64,000 bases of DNA from Crocodylus rhombifer (GCA_038503035.1 JAVSML010024617.1:186001-250000), one strand, 5' to 3'; numbered from the stretch's first letter, positions 22,046-33,665 are shown. The notes: a model not told the origin generated them from the letters alone. Translations and numbers: made by a program.

Positions 22046-24852
22046 TCTGCATTTCTCTAGCAAAGTGCTGTATCAACCAAGCCATACAGTAAGCATTTGC
22101 AAAACCTCTCTTCAGCCCTCCTCTTCAAGCTGGCTTTCTGGGCAACCAAGTAGAGGAAAGATATGAGGGGTGAAGAAAAGAACATGCTAGAGGGTACATG
22201 GGCTTAGATGGTGTTCTAGAAGGAAGAAGACTAGTGTCCTTGATTGTTATTGCCAGGCAAAGCTAAGGAGGATATCTGTGGACACTGCATTTCATACTAT
22301 GTGCTCTATAAAAACTTTGAAAACTGTGGAGAAAGCAGCTCCACAGTGAAAATGCAATAAAAAAGGATACAGAGGAAAAATGGATACATGCTAATGAGCA
22401 GTGAAATCATTTGGAATGCAAGTGATGATACAAGTATTAGTGATAACAGTAAGAAATGAGATAATTATATAGCTAAAAAGATAGTTGCTACCTCATATTA
22501 TAAGGATATTATAAAGTGAAGCTTCTGTCTCTTCCCCAAAGGAATATAGAATGTAAAACTCATCAGGTTAAGGACCAAATAAAAACAAGTCAAGTGCCCA
22601 GCCTGCCATTTATAACATCTCCCTCTTCTAGTACTTAGAGTAACTTTATTTTCCTATGCACTGGATAATTGTCATGAAAGAGTAACAGTGCACACTGTAA
22701 AAAAATCATTGTTCAAATTATTTAGTGATTTGTTTAATTCTACTAATTAATTTAAACCATTTTCTTTAACCTAATCCTTTAGTAGTATATTCCTTACAGT
22801 ATAAGGCTGCAAATATAGACAACATACCTTCAACTGTTTTTCCAATCTCTTTGGCATCCTTTCTCCTTAATGACATTTGTCAATCAAATAATTTTAAATT
22901 AAGTTAGAAGACAGGGTGATGTTGAAAGAAAAAAAGTGTTATTTAAATACGATTTTCCCAAAATCTGTACCATCAGCCAACTTCTTGTGGTAGTGCAATG
23001 TACTGGGGCCCACTGAAAGGGTATCTATTGAAGCATTAGCCCCATTAAAACAATTAATGTTAGTGATCCATTCTAAAATGCAAGGTCTTCCCTTTGACTG
23101 GACTAGCCAACAAAAGTACATCCAGATGAGTGCAGACGTTTGTTTCCCTGGGGGCAAGTAGCAGTAGTACACCTTATGCTGATGCTATTTGTCCCCAGGA
23201 AACGCCCATGCCATGCATGCTCTGGAACATGGCAAGTTACCCTGAGTGAGGTAGGGGAGGCTGGGGCTAGCAACTTTACTGGCCCCAGCAGCCTTACCTA
23301 GAGTCCTGAGGGCCTTGGGCAACTACAGCATTCTTGCAGCTGGGAGTCTATCTGGCAGCCAGAGTGTGGTTCTAACCAGCAAGGCTGTGGTTTTGGGTGG
23401 TGTGCACTGCTGCCATATGTGCCATCCTGCTTCTTTTTGGCATGGATTTTCTTGACCCCAGGATCTCCTGGGGTCAAAAAAAACCCCTGCACTGCAAGGT
23501 AGCAGCACGGGAAATGCCTACATGTACAGTGTATAGCACCACAGACAGGTCTTTGGTACCACATATCACATGTCTGCGTTCGTCTGGACATGTCCCAACA
23601 GTATAAACATGATAAAAGAATAAACTACCATTGGAACAAAAGGTATAGCAGAACAAATAAACTGAACTGCTGAATGAATACATATTTGTGCATGAACAAA
23701 ACACAACGCTATAGATTCATGCCATAGCCCAGCCACTACAACTACATGATTTATAAAGAAACACACATGTCAAACCTGCATTTTATGGGCAGGATGGTTA
23801 CGTATTTAATGGATTTGCAGATTGTATACAATAGAGCTCACAATAAATCATACTGTCAGATGCTGCATTGATGGGAGAGTCTGCAGAAAACAATGCTAAA
23901 AGGACACAATAGATCTCTTATGTTTATTGACAGTGTGTTGTACTTAAACACTGAAAAAGGCAAAGATGACCCATCAGTGAAGGAAAAAAAAATACAGATG
24001 TAATAAAAATCAGTATTTCTTGAAGTTGTTTATGGAATGGAGGACAGGCTGAGTGACACTGAAAGATATTGGTGTTTTTTAATAATGCCAAACAAAAACA
24101 ATAAAATGAAGAGTAGTAGTTTGCCTCTAAGTTAGTGTGGGTGGGTGTGCATATATGTGTGCATGCAAGCATACACACCAGAGCAGAGAGACAAATATAA
24201 CTACAATGCTGTAATAAAGCTGCATATATGGCAGAAGCACTAGAAGGAAAGATAGGAGTTCTTATGTTTGATAAGCCCTGGAAGTTCTTAGACATTAAAG
24301 TGTCTTATGTATATATTCTGTTTCAGTTGCAAGGGCATAATGAGTGTCCTCAGGGGTTTTCACTATATTGTTCATTTTTAATATACTTAAATCTTGTAGA
24401 CTTCAAACAACAATATAAACAATTCCCCATTGTAGGGCTAAGCAAGCACCTTACATAGTGTGTTTATTGGTCCTGGAAAGAGATGGATGGAGAATGATAA
24501 TACTATTTCATGATAAAATTTCAAAATTTGTCATCACTCCTTATTGGAATGAAAACAAAACCATTCAAACTTCTGCGCAAAATGTAATCATGTCAAAACA
24601 AACACTTGAAAATCAACCCGGTTGGGAGGGGGGTTATTTTTGTCACATACACATACTAAAGAATCTACCCTAGACCTCAGAAACCTTTCCATCAAAAAAC
24701 TTCATCAAAATTAATACATCCCTGAGAGCTCCACAAAATGGAATCTTTAAAAAGAAATATAATTGTTTTGTTTCAAAACTTATATAAATGTTTCAAAATG
24801 TTTCAAACAGCTGAAGTTCTGAGGTTTGAAGGGGAAGAGGTATTCTGTTTCC
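22046..24852. other. Mostly unique sequence, no gene seen
   Basis: Open frames up to 123 codons lack recognisable domains. A GC-richer patch at 23180-23540 contains the 26-bp palindrome listed separately. No exon is supported. Confidence 0.45.
23452..23477. repeat. Perfect palindrome, 12-bp arms and 2-bp spacer
   Basis: TTGACCCCAGGA, spacer TC, then TCCTGGGGTCAA. The arms are exact reverse complements, bordered by T-rich and A-rich runs that weakly extend the symmetry. The half contains GACCCCA-type sequence. It could be the centre of an old foldback element; no function can be assigned. Confidence 0.9.
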
Positions 24853-25100
24853 TAGGCTAGGGTCAGAAGTTACACATAAACCGGCTTAAGTCATCAGAAA
24901 CTAACTTAAACCTGTAACAGAACGTAAGTTCAGTGCACATAAACCAGTTTCAAAATGGCTGAAACTGGTTTAAGATAAACCTGGTTGAATGTAGTATTAG
25001 ACTTAACTGATTTGGGTCAAACCAGTTTATGGAACTTCTGTCCCAGACCCCTTCCTAGTGTATGTAAACTCAGAGTCCCCCAGCATCCCAGCATGCTTTT
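24853..25100. mobile_element. Non-autonomous DNA transposon-like repeat, copy c of three
   Basis: It shares TTACACATAAACCGG, AAAATGGCTGAAACTGGTTT and GGAACTTCTGTCCCAGA with the copies at 1045 and 21187. The right limit is unclear because sequence after about 25100 (GC-rich, 25120-25330) does not align well with the other copies. Confidence 0.6.
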
Positions 25101-25744
25101 CAGCCCTGGGCTGAGCTGGGCTATCTGCTAAAGAGAGCAAGGCTATCCCTGCCCCTCTCCTCCCTAGCCTGAGCTCCAGCTGACTGAGAAGGAGGTGGAG
25201 ACTGCAGCCAAGAGACAGCAGTGGCTGCCTGGCTTCCCCCTGCTTCACCCCACTCACTGCTCAAGCAGGGAACACTCCCCCTCTTTCTCCCTCCTCCCAC
25301 AAAATGGACCCCAGATGCATGGACCCTGGCCGGCATCTGGTCACAGTCAATGCCACCCTCATGCTAACTAATGCTGAGAGATGTCTATGTGTGTGTGTCT
25401 CCAGTTACATTAGACAGACAGAACAGTGTCTGCTTAGGGCTTTTTGGAGCTACTCAACAGTAATGTCCCTCCTTTCCTCCTTAAAAATGTTTCACAAAAT
25501 GCTGTTTAAGAAGAGCTTGAACTAATGAGAGAGAGGCTGTGTTTTCTTGATGGGCTGATAAGCTCAGTGTTCTGAGAAGCACCCTGCTGGCTTGCTGTCA
25601 GCGTTTAACAGGGGACAGAGAGGAGTTTGAGAAATGACCTGGTTTGCAATGAATGTAGTGTTTGTCAGTTTGCTGCAAACAGTATAAAGAAGCAGAGAGA
25701 GTGAGAATGAAAAACTTAGTATCATTAACAGATTCATGCAGTCC
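25101..25744. other. Left flank of the Tx1-like LINE, no gene seen
   Basis: A GC-rich part (25120-25330) passes into AT-rich sequence. It does not match the 3' UTR of the second Tx1-like copy (33666-34019), so the left LINE copy appears to lack its own 3' end. Confidence 0.4.
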
Positions 25745-25754
25745 ATACAAGCAG

Positions 25755-26213
25755 TCATCTGATGGCGGAGCATAGCGTGCTCAAACTCCAGCGACAGGCG
25801 CGCCCACACCAGGAGGCCGAAAAGCCACAGGGCATCGTCTGAGCCAGTCCCAGCAAGCTGGTTGTGGCGGCTCTTGAGGACAGCCATCTTGTCCTGACAC
25901 AGCAGAAAGTTGGCCAGGCAGATGGCTCCCTGCTCGGCCACCCGGTACAGGTAGGAACACACATAGGTAGTCTCCGAGAGGCTCCTGCCCAGCACTTGCA
26001 GGATTGTGGCTTGAGGGGAAGAAAGAGTGGCTGCATGTGAGGAAAGTCAAGAAAGGCATGAAAGACGTTCTCCTCAATGCCCCTGGGGCAGAAGGGGCAA
26101 GCTGCTGAGATAGCTGGGTCAAAGTGGGATGCAAACATGCCAGTGGCTAGAAGGCTGTGCAGCAACCAGCACTGCAGGTCACCTGTCTTCTTGGTGGTTG
26201 GTGGCTTATACAA
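25755..26213 (-). pseudogene. Tx1-like ORF2 C-terminal region, copy 1
   Basis: The frame carries a block reading CWLLHSLLATGMFASHF, then CPFC and a spaced His-x3-DF (residues about 39-58). This is the W-x-LLHG-ALxTG...CPFC...H pattern that ends Tx1/L1-type ORF2 proteins and is thought to bind nucleic acid. The matching region of copy 2 is at about 34240-34460 but is frameshifted. The sequence passes out of frame relative to the upstream RT. Confidence 0.7.
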
Positions 26214-26899
26214 TGTGTGCCAAGCTGGGTGGGCTGGTGGGGAATCTGGTGGCCCCAGGTGCCATCACCATGGTGTATCGGGGCAGCCCACCACCACCTG
26301 AGCATGAACCACCCAGGCATATAGGCTTCTACACAGTGGAGAAGCAAAGGGGCAACCTGCGTCACTGTCGGGAGGCATAGGGAGCATCAGCAGGGTGCCA
26401 GGCCCACTGGTCAGCTCGCCAGTCATGGCCGAGGCAACTGGCAGCGGGAGGAAGGCCTCACTTGGCATCCTTGGCATGGGGGATCTGGCATGCCCAGAGA
26501 CGGTCATCCAGGGTGGCTGCTGCCTCCGGTTGAAGGGCAGACTGGATGTCATGCAGGAGATGGCCCACGCTGCGGACAGAGTGCATGCCTAGCTGAGCGG
26601 TCAGGGCCTTGGGCGAGAGCCAAGCTGAGCAGGGTCAAGGAGATGGCCCAGGCAGAGGACACATACCTAAATGAGGGTGACTGTGAGGCTGGCAGAGGCC
26701 AGGCTTGGCACGGGGCGTTGCAAGGCTCAGTTATGCACCAGGGGCTCCCTCAGCAGCTGCAGGAACTGCGTGTGCCAGGCCTGGGGATGGAGACAGAAGA
26801 TGGGCTGCCAGGCTCGTACCACACCATGGTAGAAGGCCGGAAGCACCACCCAATTCAGGAGCATGAGGTCCAGCAGGAAGAGCTCTCGGTCAAAGCCGA

Positions 26900-27700
26900 G
26901 GTCCCCCACCCTCTGCAAGAACTGGCACACCAGTTGTTGTCAGGGTAGATGCTCCTCACCATAGAGGAGTCATGGAAGAATTTGCAGGCAGAAGGCTCAC
27001 CAGGTCAGCCAGGCTCTGTCCCCCCTCAGTGAGAGGTAGGTAAAGCCAGTGGCACCCATCCCAGAAAAAAACCTACCAGGAGGCACTGGAGCCTCTTGAG
27101 TAGGTCCTGTGGTGGGTCAAGGATGGCACACATGTCAAGGCCCACACATCGTCCTGGGAGTTAAGGAAGATGGTCATATCATCTGCATATGCCAACAGCT
27201 GGACGGGTCCATTGCCGATGGCAAGGCCACAACACTCAGGTGATGCTGCAGCTCATGCAGCAGTGACTCAATGGCCAGGGCATAGAGCATGCCCAGCAGG
27301 GGGAAACCTTGATGGATGCCTCTGTGCATGGAGAATGGGGTGGAGAGCATGCTGTTTACCTTAAGCAGGTTGGAGGTGTCTTAGTACAAGACCCAGAGGG
27401 CCCCGGTGAAGAGGGGACTGAAGCCAAAGGCCTCTCGGGTCTGGAAGAGGTAAATGTGGCCCACCTGGTCGAAGACCTTCTCCTGTTCCAGAGAGATGAA
27501 GTCAATGTCCAGGCCAAAGAGTTCACTGGCTGTGAGTAGGTCACGAAGCAGGAACAGGTTGTTTTGGATGGTGCTGCCTGGCATGCAGTAGTTCTGCTCA
27601 GGCCCAGTGACGGAGGCCATAATGGTGCACTCGCCAGTGCTTTGACCAGAATCTTGTAGTCTGTACACAGCAGGGAGACCAGCCACCAGTTCTTAATTCA
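26900..27700 (-). pseudogene. Tx1-like reverse transcriptase core, copy 1
   Basis: A minus frame (27381-27686) carries MPGSTIQNNLFLLRDLL, then FISLEQEKVFDQVGH (motif A region) and EAFGFSPLFTGALWVLY. Beyond a stop near 27380, another frame encodes the catalytic YADD at 27178-27189. The residues needed for catalysis are therefore largely recognisable, but stops and frameshifts separate them. The segment aligns with 35690-36150 in copy 2. Confidence 0.82.
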
Positions 27701-27749
27701 GCCAAGGTCTCCCTTGTTGGGCAGCAGTGTGAGCACCAGTCATCAGCAG

Positions 27750-28220
27750 CTGATCAGTAGGACCTTGTTGGTGAGGCTCTCCTAGAAAATACACAGGAGG
27801 CAAGAGCTGAGGAGAGGCCAGAAGGTCTTGTAGAACTCAGCAAGTAACCCACTGAGGTCTGGGGCTTTGCCGGAGGTGAGGCCAGCCATGGTGGATGCCA
27901 GCTCCTCCAGAGACAATCCCTGCTCAAGCTCACTGGCTTCCAGGGCACAGAGACATGGCAGGCCCTCAGGGAGTTCCTCAATGGCCTCAGGGCAGGATGG
28001 CTCAGCCACAACAGGTCATTATAGAAGGTGACAGAGTGCTCACATACTCCACCCAGGTCCATGATTACCCAGCCCTCAGAGGTCTTGAGTTGATCTAAGA
28101 CTTTGCTCACTGCCTGCCACCACTCCAGGTTGAAAAAGAAGCAATTTGGGGCATCAGTTTCTGCCAGCTCTTGGCAGTGGTTGTAGATCCTCACTCCATG
28201 GGCCAGGCTCTCTGCCAAGT
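27750..28220 (-). pseudogene. Tx1-like ORF2 linker between endonuclease and RT, copy 1
   Basis: Two overlapping minus frames (27754-28218 and 27782-28009) cover the region before the RT. The second reads LSLEELASTMAGLTSGKAPDLSGL followed by EFYK.FW, which corresponds to the 'LT..EL..AL..M..GKAPG.DGL..EFY' block that opens the RT domain. The frame change between them marks a frameshift. Confidence 0.75.
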
Positions 28221-28559
28221 CATGCAGGCATTTCCTGTGGAATCAGAGGCTCTCATGCAGCACCGCTTCACTGCCAGCAGCCAGCAGGGCAGCCTCGAGC
28301 TCTGCCACATCTTCCTCCAGCTCTCTGATACAATGGCATAGTTCATTCATGACCATCTGGGTGTACTTCTAGGCAAAAGCCTGGATCTGCACCTTGCCCA
28401 CATCCCACCATAGCTTCCTGGAGGAGTAGCTCAGTATTGCAGCCTCCCAGCCCCACCAAAAGTGGGCAAAGCAGTCCAGGAAGTAGGAGTCTTGGAGCAG
28501 GCTGAAGTTGAAGCACCAATAAGGCTTCAACTGCCCAGGCTCAGGCTCAGGCTCTGCTG

Positions 28560-29290
28560 GGCAGACTCAGTTCACAGCAGGCCAATTCATGATCTGACAG
28601 GCCTGAGGGAACAATGGGAACACTGCGCAGGAGTGGCAGATAGTGCTTGTTGACATAAAGGCAGTCAAAGAGGGCCATGGTGAGACAACCTGCTTGCAGG
28701 CTGAGGGCAGGTGAGGCTCAGGCCCCACGTGGTGGAGCGAGGTGGCAACAGTGCAGTTAAAGTCCCCGCTTATGAGGAGCAGGTCATTGTCCTCACTAGT
28801 GTCGCATAGGAAGATAGCCATTGTCTCAAAAAAAACAATCCTCTCTTAACCATCAGACATTGCTTAGACATTGACTAGTAGCAGGTGGTGTTCTGCTATG
28901 GTAATGCAGACAGTCAGCAGGCAGCTGGGTATGACCTCCTGCACTACTACCATGTCAAGCTGCAGCTTCAGGGACAAGAGAGTCACAGTCCCAGCACTGA
29001 GGTTGGTGCCATGGCTCAAGAACAAGTGGCCTCACCAGGCAGTGTGCCAGGATACCTGGTTAAGCCCAACAGAATATGTCTCCTGGAAGAAGGCAGTGGT
29101 CAGCTGATTTTGGAGCAGGAGCTCCATGACAGCCTCCTGCTTCACCAGATCTCAACACCCATTGATGTTAAAAGTGCCAATGGTTGTGGCTGCCATGAAT
29201 GTGGGTATGCAAGAGGAAAAGCGAGGTAAGGTGTGGGTGGAAAACCAAGCAGAACAACTCAAGAGCAGAACAAAACAGCAGAGACAGGCT
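28560..29290 (-). pseudogene. Tx1-like ORF2 N-terminal AP endonuclease, copy 1
   Basis: LINE endonucleases nick the target DNA to prime reverse transcription. On the minus strand, near 29070-29095, a frame reads AFFQETY, matching the 'FLQETH' block with the catalytic glutamate. At about 28753-28767 a second frame reads GDFNC, the GDFN block. Several frameshifts and stops lie between. Copy 2 lacks this region altogether. Confidence 0.72.
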
Positions 29291-29299
29291 GGGGAAGGC

Positions 29300-29572
29300 C
29301 TACCATGCCTACTCTACTCCAGGGGCCGTTCCAGACCCCACTTGTCTCTCACCAGCTGTGCAAGCTTCTCCAGATGGTAAGCCATCTGCCGGGTGCCTAG
29401 ATCTCGCTGCATAAGTTTCTCTGCAGCCCTGGCAGCCTTGACAAAAAGCTTAGGGTCTGTGCACCACTGGGTGATGTGCCCCACTACATTCTTTTGTCCT
29501 TTGTCTGCTTAAGAAAGATCAGGAGACCCTCATAGTTGGAGGCGAGCTGGGGGAGTCCACCAATATGGGCTG
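29300..29572 (-). pseudogene. Tx1-like ORF1 3' end, copy 1, cut off by LTR1
   Basis: This segment aligns with 37770-37975 in copy 2, the C-terminal stretch of ORF1 (in copy 2: QMAYRLEKLTQQVRDEW, Gln/Leu/Glu-rich). It lies downstream of the LTR1 insertion on the minus strand, so the LTR split ORF1 in two. Confidence 0.7.
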
Positions 29573-29576
29573 GATG

Positions 29577-29834
29577 TGTAGCCCTGTGGGTTCAGGCCAA
29601 CTCTCAGGATCTCAATATTGTGCTGTTAGACAGGAGGGTGTGACAAAATTGCATATATACAAACACACAAATCAATTAGATGCATACACACACACACACA
29701 CACTACCAGCTCAGGCACATACACATCCAAACCAGCCTAGGCACATGCATACCTATCACCAATTCAAGCACATACATTATACACCCCAAAAGTTAGACAT
29801 AGATCACTAATTCACATATCATGCACACAATGCC

Positions 29835-29865
<31 letters not shown>

Positions 29866-31502
29866 ATCCCCAGTTCACACACATACAACCCACCTACACA
29901 TACACACAGTTAAGTTCCTAACTTGGATGGTACAGTGTGTATGTGTGTGCTTGGGGTACCTGGGATACTTGGGGGAAGGTTCAGATGAGAGAGAGAGAGT
30001 TAAAGTGCAAAGAGTGAAAGTTGCCAGAACCAGGATTAGAGCCAGTGGACTACAGAGAAGCTGGCTGAGGAACTGAGGCTTGGGTTTACTTAAGGCAGAC
30101 TGGGGCTGGAAATTGAGGCAGACAGCTGAGATACTGGGGAGGGGGAGGGCAGATAAGTGATGGCAAGGAGGAGACAGCCAGGAAAGAAACTGAGGCAGAA
30201 ACCTGGTTGTTCAGGGAAAAAGGAAAAGGCAGTGGGGATAAGATAGTGGCAAAGAAACAGGGGGGTTGGAGGCAGAGAGGAGCTCAGGACAGGTGTTGGA
30301 GGTGGTAGTGAGCCAGAAGCAGGAGAGGGAGAAATGAGACAGAAGTTAGAGGGGCGAGGAGCAGAGATTGGAGCAGGACCAAACCATAGTAAAGCAAAAC
30401 CCAACTTAGGGGTCCAAATAACAGTTTTATTACACAGACAACACACTACACAGCCCCATGAAGGTATTGGTTCACACACACACACACATACAAGCACTCA
30501 CAATGGCAGCAGGAGAAAGAGATTCAGTGGAAGGGCTGCAGTCCAGGTACGGAAGAAAAGCAGAGTCCAAGTCCTTGGTTAAAGAGGGGGTGGGGAGTGA
30601 TAGCTACCTATCCAGGTTGGAAAGGGGTCCTTGTCCAGTAGGTGTTGTCCAGAGGGGTGTCACCGGCAGGGCCTCTGGGTGGATAGGTGGTGTGGCATGG
30701 TGCTGGTAGGGCGTCCCACTGGGTCTGTCTTCACTGCCCCTTTTTATAGGGGCAGACCTTGTGTGACCCTAGTGACAGGAGGCATGCCCAGGCAAGGGTC
30801 AGCCCCTGGTGTACTGAGCATAAGTGCTCCATGCAGGGATGTGCAGTTTCAGATGTCTGTAACGGCGGGGTACAATGGTAGAGTTGCTGGTTCTGCAGGG
30901 TCTTTTGTCTTTCAAATGCTGGGTTCTTGTCTCTGTTCCTGGGTGAGGTCCATGGTTCCTGGATGAATCAATGCAAGGTGATGGCCTAGTTGTTACAGAC
31001 CATTCAGTAGAGGCCTGGTACCTTTGTATGTCAATCATTCCCAATCTCTCTCATTCATCTGGGAACCAATTTACATGGGAGGGGTACGTGACACATACAC
31101 TTGCAACACAGGGGATGCCCGGGCAAAGGACACAAGATGAAGACTTGACATACAAAATGGAAACTTGACATTACTTTGGTTCACTTACAAACACAGGCCT
31201 AAACCATACGATATCCTTAAGAAACAATAAAAATCAATACAAAAATGATAATAATACAATATACACCAGTAAGAATCAATACAAACCTAGTAATAATACA
31301 ATATAAAACAGTGGATATCCAAAACCAAGAACTTTCTACCAAAATAAAAATGTTAAAACTTATCCTAAGTCTGAGCTCGCTTATGCTTGTCTATAGGAGA
31401 TAGAGAGGGAGAGAAAGAAAGGCCAGAAATAATTGGGGAAGGGAATGCATATCTATCATATATATATATATGAGATAAAGAAAAACTGGGGGTTTTGCTA
31501 CA
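29577..31502 (-). mobile_element. Solo LTR, family LTR1, copy A, inside the Tx1-like LINE
   Basis: The 1926-bp segment starts TGTAGCAAAACCCCC on the minus strand and ends GGGCTACA. It is flanked by a 4-bp duplication GATG (29573-29576 and 31503-31506). On the minus strand it has a TATA box (CTATAAAAA near 30743), a poly(A) signal AATAAAAC (near 30423) and a long 3' part with polypyrimidine and CA/GT repeats. The second Tx1 copy gives the uninterrupted arrangement at 37970-38000. Related copies are at 51195 and 62772 (both plus). A 4-bp duplication is common in gammaretrovirus-like ERVs; the class remains tentative. Confidence 0.88.
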
Positions 31503-31506
31503 GATG

Positions 31507-33110
31507 TTTCTGACAGAAGAGTGGAGAGGCCACACCCCAGGTGGGAGCACACCCACAAATGCCGGGTCTACACCCTCAATGTCCAGACACAGCAGCCTCC
31601 TCTCATCATCCAAGTTGAAGCCTGTCTCCAGGAAACGAATCTCTACCTTCTTGGGGGGAGAGAGGTCATCCTGCTCTCAAGGTCACTTGTGACACTCAGA
31701 AAAGCTGGCTCTCCACCTCACTAGCTTCCCCATCCAATCCAGTAGGGTAGGAGGTGACTAAGAGATCAACAAACCCCGCTGCCACCAGACTTCCAGAAGA
31801 GAGGCATTCTGTATCATCTTTACTGCCACCCAGATCTAGAAGCTGGGAGACAGGGGAGGGGTTGGTAACCCCCACTGTCACATCCTCCCCCACCGAGTCA
31901 TACCCGTCCATGGCCACTTGCAACAGGGTTGATACCATGACAGCCAGCGTGGGGTCAGGATCTTCAGTGGGGGCCCCTCTGGTGCCAGCTGAGGAGGGTC
32001 CAGGCAGGGATGGGGTGTCCTGAGAGGCCCTTTCATCTTCCTGTCTTTGTTCTTTTTCTTAGTGGTGGGTGGCCCCACTAGGGGAAAGGCTGGACTTCTC
32101 CCAGCCCACCCCACCAGGGCTGGCCACCTGATACAAGGCTGTGGTGGAGGGCTGCCAGGAGGAGGCCCAAGCCCCATCATCTGACAGGGCCCTGGCACCA
32201 CAGTCACCAGCTGTGCCAGCCACCTCGGGCAGGGTGGGTGGGGGCAAGTGGAGGCATCAGCCTCTCCACCTAGTGGGGCCTCTGCACTGGGGAGCGGTCA
32301 CTGTAGGTGGGATGGGTGGGGGAGAGGGCTGGGCAGTAGTCCCATCCCCTTCACTGGATGGTATTCTCATGACAGAAACCCCAGCCCCCTCAGATGGAAC
32401 AGGGGTGAAAAGAGGTTGGGAAGAAATCCCAGTCTCACTGGGTGGGGCCTGTGTCTCAGAAGTGGATTCAACATCCTTCAGCACCACCGCAGTCGTCGAT
32501 ATTCACCCTGTGGGTACTGGGCTGCTAGGTGGGAAGAGCTATCACACTGAAAACATGTGGCCTCTCCCAAGGAAAAATAAATCACAAACCTCCGCCCATC
32601 AAGCTTGAGGTTCAAGGAGCAAGGCAGAGACCGTGGGCCCTGCCTGAGCAGTATGAAAAACTGCCTTCAAAAAGACAGGACACGCTTCGGCTTTGGGTCC
32701 TTGCTTCCGATTGTCAGTCAGCGAAAGAGACTCATAGGAGCCCCATAGGACTCAAGTCCATGGGCCAGCTCCCAGTCAGTCACATGTGGGGGCACATTGG
32801 AAATCACCACCCCCACTGCCTGGGTGTCTAGGGATGTGACAAGATAGTGTACACCCACGATGCCCAGGCCCTCTGCGCACACCCTGTTGACCAGGGTGGA
32901 AGCACTCAGGTAAATCACTTGGCACCATGTTAACATGACCTGCATAACATATGTTATGCTGTCCCAGGCGACCAGCTAGGGCACCTACGCAGATCTCAAC
33001 CCCAACATAGGGAGGAGCATGAACCCTCAAACCATGGGTAAGGGGGAGGTCCTGAGAGGCATCCCCATTCCAGCTGCTGGGGGTAGGAGCAGCCATTTCT
33101 ATTAGGACAG
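31507..33110 (-). pseudogene. Tx1-like ORF1 N-terminal part, copy 1
   Basis: ORF1 proteins of Tx1-like LINEs bind the element RNA. The likely start is near 33096 (MAAPTPSSWNG). At about 32750-32830 a frame reads VVISNVPPHVTDWELAHGLE, like the RRM-type segment of ORF1. Around 32527-32568 the zinc knuckle reads CFQCDSSSHLAAQY, a C-x2-C-x4-H-x4-C motif whose last Cys is replaced by Tyr. A Ser/Pro-rich region follows, with a KKKNKDRK basic patch near 32050. Frameshifts break it into several frames; the plus-strand frames here are shadows. Confidence 0.75.
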
Positions 33111-33665
33111 GGTTAATTTCAAAAGCCAAAAGCCAAAAGCTAAGGGAAAAAAGAAAAAGTTTTGTATATTAACTGCAAAGATAGGTGTCTGGGAATGTGG
33201 CCAAAAATATGAAAATAAAAAATTAAGTGTCTGGGGAGGGGGGAAATGGAAGAGTCAGGGAGGGGCTTATGGTGGTTAGGAATAAAGCAGAAACAGAAGA
33301 AAAGAAAAGGGGAGTGGGGATTGACAGCACCTCTCAAAAGGCAAGATATAGAAAAAGATAACCCCTAGCAACAAACAAGCAGAAAAGAAAGAAAAAGAGC
33401 CAGTAAGAAAAAAAGTAAGTAGCAATTCGCAGACAAAGATACCAGAAGTAAAGGGGGAGGGGACAGACAGCAGATGAAAAAAAGAAAAAACACTGTGAAA
33501 ATGCAAGAAAAGAATCAGAAAGGGAGATAAACAGAAGCAAGAGACGTTTAGACAGGTAGGAGTCAGAAAAGAAAAAAGATAAGAAGCCGAGGAGTCTTCT
33601 GCTCAGGATCACCCCACACAGCTCCAAGCGAGCCTGGTGTGAAGCGTGCAAAGCAGAAGAAAGGA
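33111..33665 (-). other. Tx1-like 5' UTR, copy 1
   Basis: This purine-rich stretch (pyrimidine-rich on the element strand) aligns with 39560-40110. A shared block is GGATCACCCCACACAGCTCC (33606-33625). It probably holds the element's internal promoter and 5' UTR. Leu/Phe/Ser-rich minus frames of 65-105 codons here come from the composition. Confidence 0.65.

Larger units (their letters stand above)
25745..33665 (-). mobile_element. Tx1/L1-like LINE, copy 1, 3'-truncated, with nested LTR
   Basis: On the minus strand the order is: 5' UTR (about 33665-33100, polypyrimidine-rich on this strand), ORF1 remnant (about 33100-31503 and 29576-29300, split by a solo LTR), ORF2 endonuclease (about 29290-28560), reverse transcriptase (about 27700-26900) and a C-terminal Cys/His region (about 26200-25800). 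It aligns with copy 2 (33666-40110) over ORF1 and the second half of ORF2. Its 5' end abuts the 3' end of copy 2. The roughly 350-bp 3' UTR seen in copy 2 is missing here, which is unusual for a LINE and implies deletion or rearrangement. The clade call rests on the domain order and RT sequence (EKVFDQV.H..LF, CMPG.TIQNN). Many stops and frameshifts show it is dead. Confidence 0.85.

Noticed and set aside
26490..26948. 152-codon plus frame
   Set aside because: It is antisense to the Tx1-like ORF2 between RT and C-terminal region; no domain of its own.
29690..29920. CA and TA runs considered as a separate microsatellite locus
   Set aside because: They are part of the U5-like end of LTR1 and have counterparts at 55970-56040 and 57805-57830.
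29577..31502. LTR1 considered as a DNA transposon because of TGTAGC...GCTACA ends
   Set aside because: The TATA box, poly(A) signal and 4-bp duplication fit an LTR better, and the inverted match is limited to about 6 bp, as in many LTRs.
32141..32608. 155-codon plus frame
   Set aside because: It is antisense to LINE ORF1, which has family motifs on the minus strand.
33276..33651. Leu/Phe/Ser-rich minus frames that resemble membrane proteins
   Set aside because: They lie in the pyrimidine-rich 5' UTR of the LINE; the composition alone gives hydrophobic codons. The same happens at 39623-39940.
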